Assembly: GCF_009696615.1 (NCBI RefSeq)
Contig: NZ_VULO01000007.1
Span: forward strand, 1 to 64,000
DNA length: 64,000 bases
Source: Scrofimicrobium canadense
GTDB lineage: Bacteria; Actinomycetota; Actinomycetes; Actinomycetales; Actinomycetaceae
Reading direction: 5' to 3'
Below are positions 60,836 to 64,000 of this stretch, piece by piece (the first letter of the stretch is position 1; every line of letters starts with the position of its first letter). Both the position numbers and the translations under genes were made by a program. Below the pieces are notes generated by a model that was given only the letters and a program-made list of their open reading frames with translations, ran no database searches and was not told the DNA's origin.

Positions 60836-61537
60836 TTACTCTCCTAAAAATTCCGTGCGGGCACGAAGATACGCAGCTAGAGGGTCGGGCGAGGCAGTGA
60901 TGGGACGGCCCACCACGATGAAATCGCTGCCTGAAGCGCGGGCGTTCTCTGGCGTGGCGATGCGCACCTGATCGTCAGCGGCCGAATCTGCGAAGCGAAT
61001 GCCTGGGGTGACAGTGAGGAACTCTGGCCCACATGCCTCCTTGACAATCTCAACTTCGCGAGGCGAACACACCACCCCGTCGAGGCCCGCATGCTTCGAG
61101 AAACTTGCATAGTGTGCGACCACCTCGTCCACAGGTTGATTGATGAGAAGCTCATCTTCTAGCATCTGCTGACTGGTAGAGGTAAGTTGGGTGACAGCAA
61201 TCAACAAAGGTCGGGTTCCATCGGGCCTGGTGAGGCCTTCAATCGCGTATTTCATCATGTCGGAACCGCCCGCCGCATGCAGGTTGACCATGTCGACCTG
61301 CAGGTCGGAAAGCACCGCCATTGCGCGGCCGACGGTATTGGGAATGTCATGTAGTTTCAGATCGAGAAAAACACTGTACCCCTCATCCTTGAGTTCGCGA
61401 ACCAGACTGGGACCCGCGCCATAGAACAGTTCCATTCCAACTTTGAGGTAGGGACGTTGGCCCGGCAGCTTTTCTAAGAAATCACGCAAAGCATCCGCGT
61501 GGGGGAAATCGGCGGCAACGATCACATCATGAGGCAA
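60836..61537 (-). CDS. pyrF: orotidine 5'-phosphate decarboxylase
   Basis: About 233 residues, short PyrF type. The catalytic motif is VFLDLKLHDIPNTVGRAM (Asp-x-Lys-x-x-Asp), and the phosphate site includes TPGIRFAD and ASGSDFIVVGRPIT. The start is uncertain: TTG at 61537 has GGAG at six bases and overlaps the pyrD end by 11 bases; TTG at 61549 and GTG at 61525 are in frame. I prefer 61537. It makes UMP from OMP. Confidence 0.92.
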   Translation of the reverse strand: MPHDVIVAADFPHADALRDFLEKLPGQRPYLKVGMELFYGAGPSLVRELKDEGYSVFLDLKLHDIPNTVGRAMAVLSDLQVDMVNLHAAGGSDMMKYAIEGLTRPDGTRPLLIAVTQLTSTSQQMLEDELLINQPVDEVVAHYASFSKHAGLDGVVCSPREVEIVKEACGPEFLTVTPGIRFADSAADDQVRIATPENARASGSDFIVVGRPITASPDPLAAYLRARTEFLGE

Positions 61538-62444
61538 GAGCTTCTCCAATCACATCAGCTATCTGGTCTATTTCAAGTTCGTCTAGAAGGGCTGGGAGTT
61601 CGTCGATGATGCGAGGAATCACCATGGGGTCTCGCAAAGACTCCGCTCCCACCTGTACTGCGGTTGCTCCGGCCATCATCATTTCCAGGGCGTCGCTCGC
61701 GCTTGCTACGCCTCCAGAACCCATGATGGGAACATCAATGGCACTTTTTACGGCATGAATCATACGTACGGCGATAGGGAAGATTGCTGGGCCCGAAAAT
61801 CCTCCGGCTCCCGCAGCAATCACGGGGTGGCGGCGTTTGAGATCAATGCGCATTCCCAACAGCGTATTGATAAGGGTGAGACCGTCAGCGCCGGCATCAA
61901 CAGCTCCGCGGGCCATTTCCACAATGTCGGTGACATTAGGGGAGAGCTTGATGAAGAGCTGTGACTGTGTCACAACTTCGCGCACAGCACGCACTACTTC
62001 TACCAAAAGCGGGCACGAAGAACCGAAGCTAATACCGCCGCCGTGCACGTTGGGGCACGACACATTGAGCTCGATGATCTCGGCTTTGCCGTCAGCCGCC
62101 GCGCAAGAGGCAACATAGTCATCAATAGAAAAGCCGGAGATATTGAGAATCACCGGCTGAGAATAGAACGTTGCCAAATGTGGCAACTTCTTAGATAAAA
62201 CAACATCAATACCTGGGTTTTGTAGGCCAATCGAGTTGATCATTCCCGCGGGAGTCTCTGCTATACGAGGCGTGGCGTTGCCGTCACGGGCATCGCGGGT
62301 GGTGCCTTTGAGGGCCACAGCCCCAAGGATATTCGGGTCATAAAAGTCGAGGAATTCGTCTCCGAAACCGAAACATCCCGATGCGGGGATCAGTGGGTTC
62401 TGCAAGGTAGTGGTGCCCAACTGAACAGCCAAAGGGTTTACCAT
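61527..62444 (-). CDS. pyrD: dihydroorotate dehydrogenase B, catalytic subunit
   Basis: A 305-residue class 1B enzyme with FMN. It starts MVNPLAVQLGTTTLQNPLIP and has the active-site Cys region ELNVSCPNVHGGGISFG, the FIKLSPNVTDIVEMARGAVD block and VPIMGSGGVASASDALEMM. Class 1B enzymes work with the PyrK iron-sulfur flavoprotein encoded just upstream and use NAD+. Overlaps pyrK by seven bases. Confidence 0.94.
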   Translation of the reverse strand: MVNPLAVQLGTTTLQNPLIPASGCFGFGDEFLDFYDPNILGAVALKGTTRDARDGNATPRIAETPAGMINSIGLQNPGIDVVLSKKLPHLATFYSQPVILNISGFSIDDYVASCAAADGKAEIIELNVSCPNVHGGGISFGSSCPLLVEVVRAVREVVTQSQLFIKLSPNVTDIVEMARGAVDAGADGLTLINTLLGMRIDLKRRHPVIAAGAGGFSGPAIFPIAVRMIHAVKSAIDVPIMGSGGVASASDALEMMMAGATAVQVGAESLRDPMVIPRIIDELPALLDELEIDQIADVIGEALAS

Positions 62445-63166
62445 GCTAACTCCTCTCGGGAAAATACTGGTCCTTCTTTACAGACACGCTGATTTCCGTC
62501 CACAGTATTAGTCACGCAGCCCATACACGCACCAAAACCACATGCCATTCGTTCTTCTAAGGAGAACTGTCCGGGTTGTTCTGTGGCAGAAGCCAGGGCT
62601 TTTAGCATAGGTGTGGGCCCGCATGCATAAAAGTAGTCGAATCGTGATGGCAGGGCATCGGTGACAAAACCTGCAGTCCCTTCAGAGCCATCGACCGTTG
62701 CGATTGCGACAGAAGCACCAAGTTCGCGGATGCTCTCCGCGGAGAACACCTCATCAGCCGAATTGAAACCTAAAACAACCTGCGGCGACTGTCCCCTCGA
62801 CAGCAATTCCCGCGCCAGGGCAAAAAGCGGAGCAACACCAACACCGCCTCCGACAATGAGCGGAGCTTCCGCTTCAGTAATCTCGAACCCATTGCCCAGC
62901 CCAGAGATGATACGCGTTTGATCACCCGGTGACATTCGAGTCATTGCGGCTGTTCCCTGTCCCAGGACTTTGTAGATTAATTGCAACTCTCCGGCAGACC
63001 AGTCGGCAACAGAAAGAGGACGCCGAAGGTAGAAACCAGGTACTTCCACATTGACAAATTGGCCCGGTGTTGTGAGATCCGAGGTGTCGCCGTTGAGAGT
63101 GAGCACATAGGTATCCCGAGCAATTGGGTCATTGTGGGCAACTTCAAAAATGCGATCAGCAGACAT
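62438..63166 (-). CDS. pyrK: dihydroorotate dehydrogenase B, electron-transfer subunit
   Basis: A 242-residue ferredoxin-reductase-like protein: FAD site FYLRRPLSVADWS, NAD site LIVGGGVGVAPLFALARELL, and at the C-terminus the four Cys of a [2Fe-2S] cluster in MACGFGACMGCV and VCKEGPVF. It passes electrons from PyrD to NAD+. The 167 bases between it and pyrC hold TTGACC and TAGAAT (minus strand) at a poor 20-base spacing and a small GTCC/GGAC hairpin, so an internal promoter is doubtful. Confidence 0.94.
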   Translation of the reverse strand: MSADRIFEVAHNDPIARDTYVLTLNGDTSDLTTPGQFVNVEVPGFYLRRPLSVADWSAGELQLIYKVLGQGTAAMTRMSPGDQTRIISGLGNGFEITEAEAPLIVGGGVGVAPLFALARELLSRGQSPQVVLGFNSADEVFSAESIRELGASVAIATVDGSEGTAGFVTDALPSRFDYFYACGPTPMLKALASATEQPGQFSLEERMACGFGACMGCVTNTVDGNQRVCKEGPVFSREELAW

Positions 63167-63333
63167 GGGGACCCATCCAATAGAAAAGCGAGGTGACCGG
63201 CAGGTAAAAATCCATAGCTCACGTCCCTCACGCTCGACGCCGCAGATTATTCTAGCTTAGTGTCGCCCTCCATTGGTCAAGAAAGTCCTTTGTGGACCAC
63301 ATGTTAGGTAACCAACAGCGTCACGGTGGAAAT

Positions 63334-64000
63334 CTAGGCTAACCACGAATGCGGATCCCAGGCTGCATGCCCCTTGCACAAAGTCAGCGCTACTTGGCCA
63401 TGAAGGTCTATCCCATCGAACGGCGTAGCTCGCCCCTTGGATTGGAACTTCGAGGTGTCGAGGGGCTCGTGGAAATTGGGGTCAAAGACGATGAGATCGG
63501 CTGGGGACCCCATAGTGATTCGTCCACCACCGGTCTTGAACCGTGTTCTTGGAGCCACGCACATGACCCGAACGAGGTCTTCCATGGTCATGCGGCCTGA
63601 GTGGACAAACTCGGTATAGATAACGCTAAGAGAGTTTTCCAGGCCGACGACTCCGTTGGCTGATTTTTCAAGTCCACCAGCTTTTTCCTCAGCTGAGTGA
63701 GGTGCGTGATCGGTGGCGATCATGTCGATAGTTCCATCCAGGAGCGCCTCGCACAGAGCCTCACGGTCTTCGCGGCTACGAATCGGAGGATTCATACGGA
63801 AGCGCCCATCCTCTTGTAACATATCGTCGGACAGTGCTAGGTAGTGAGGAGCCGTTTCTGCGGTGACTGGGAGGCCCTTAGCTTTGGCTTCTCGGATGAG
63901 TTCGACCGATCTGACTGTCGACACATGGCACCCGTGGTAGTTGCATCCGGTTTCTTCAACCAGATGTAAGTCCCTTTCCAGCTGACGCCATTCTGACTCC
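63334..64000 (-). CDS. pyrC: dihydroorotase, C-terminal part (5' end beyond the window)
   Basis: The frame is open to the window edge, so the gene is incomplete only because the window ends. The visible 221 residues include YHGCHVSTVRSVELIREAKA (metal His), LPVTAETAPHYLALSDD, and the active-site motif MIATDHAPHSAEEK, then VGLENSLSVIYTEFV. This is the class I dihydroorotase type. It probably heads or continues the pyr operon that runs leftward through pyrK-D-F-E-B-I. A GTG at 63924 lies within the conserved motif and is not the start. Confidence 0.93.
   Translation of the reverse strand, partial: ESEWRQLERDLHLVEETGCNYHGCHVSTVRSVELIREAKAKGLPVTAETAPHYLALSDDMLQEDGRFRMNPPIRSREDREALCEALLDGTIDMIATDHAPHSAEEKAGGLEKSANGVVGLENSLSVIYTEFVHSGRMTMEDLVRVMCVAPRTRFKTGGGRITMGSPADLIVFDPNFHEPLDTSKFQSKGRATPFDGIDLHGQVALTLCKGHAAWDPHSWLA

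Overview
The window reads as chromosome of a Gram-positive actinobacterium, most likely Actinomycetaceae-like (inference). Supporting signs are: roughly half G+C by eye, many GTG starts, several start codons sitting about 6-7 bases after a -10 element (leaderless mRNAs), a perfect match to the corynebacterial GlxR/CRP site, a class Ib ribonucleotide reductase subunit and many actinobacterial protein families. I saw no tRNA, rRNA, CRISPR array or intact mobile element.

Layout. 1-554: relic of an IS256-family transposase next to a possibly truncated gene start. 555-2993: two-gene ABC exporter divergent from a TetR regulator, with two palindromic operators between them. 3105-5336: class A penicillin-binding protein. 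5428-10152: a 2-oxoacid (probably pyruvate):ferredoxin oxidoreductase operon, gamma-alpha-beta plus a GltD-like flavoprotein fused to a 2[4Fe-4S] ferredoxin, behind a DosR/DevR-like box. 10278-14017: an MFS carrier, two small unknown genes, a HAD phosphatase and MgtE.

14116-34717 is one long carbohydrate region: LacI regulator, rhamnose-type ABC importer, L-rhamnose isomerase, mutarotase, rhamnulokinase, a PHP-domain protein, an aldolase/short-chain dehydrogenase fusion and a 540-residue zinc-dehydrogenase-like protein. After a decayed VapBC toxin-antitoxin pair come a DeoR regulator and a complete 2-oxoacid dehydrogenase complex (E2, E3 and a fused alpha-beta E1). The core converts L-rhamnose to DHAP and lactaldehyde. 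The PHP protein, the dehydrogenase and the E1/E2/E3 set do not belong to the textbook pathway and are the best candidate for an undescribed extension.

35009-38996 (minus strand): ChbG-like deacetylase with a GPH sugar symporter, then a DUF47/Pit phosphate uptake pair. 39254-50969: a ROK regulator and an alpha-mannoside-type cluster (TIM-barrel isomerase, Gfo/Idh/MocA oxidoreductase, CUT1 ABC importer with its own ATPase, PHP phosphoesterase, GH38 alpha-mannosidase) behind a GlxR-type site and a 19-bp palindrome. 51161-54415 (minus): orphan nrdF, proline-iminopeptidase-like hydrolase, unknown gene. 54545-58757: a Zur/Fur-like box, an AztD-type zinc chaperone whose His-rich tail is out of frame, a zinc-binding lipoprotein, DUF1684 protein, low-molecular-weight phosphatase and glucosaminidase-like lipoprotein, all with overlapping start/stop codons. 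58867-64000 (minus): pyrimidine operon pyrC-K-D-F-E-B-I, with pyrC cut by the window edge.

A family of about 70-bp palindromic intergenic repeats occurs three times (10.2, 21.6 and 58.8 kb). Two genes carry what look like single-site frameshifts (28.09 kb vapC, 55.87 kb aztD), which are either real decay or base-call errors.
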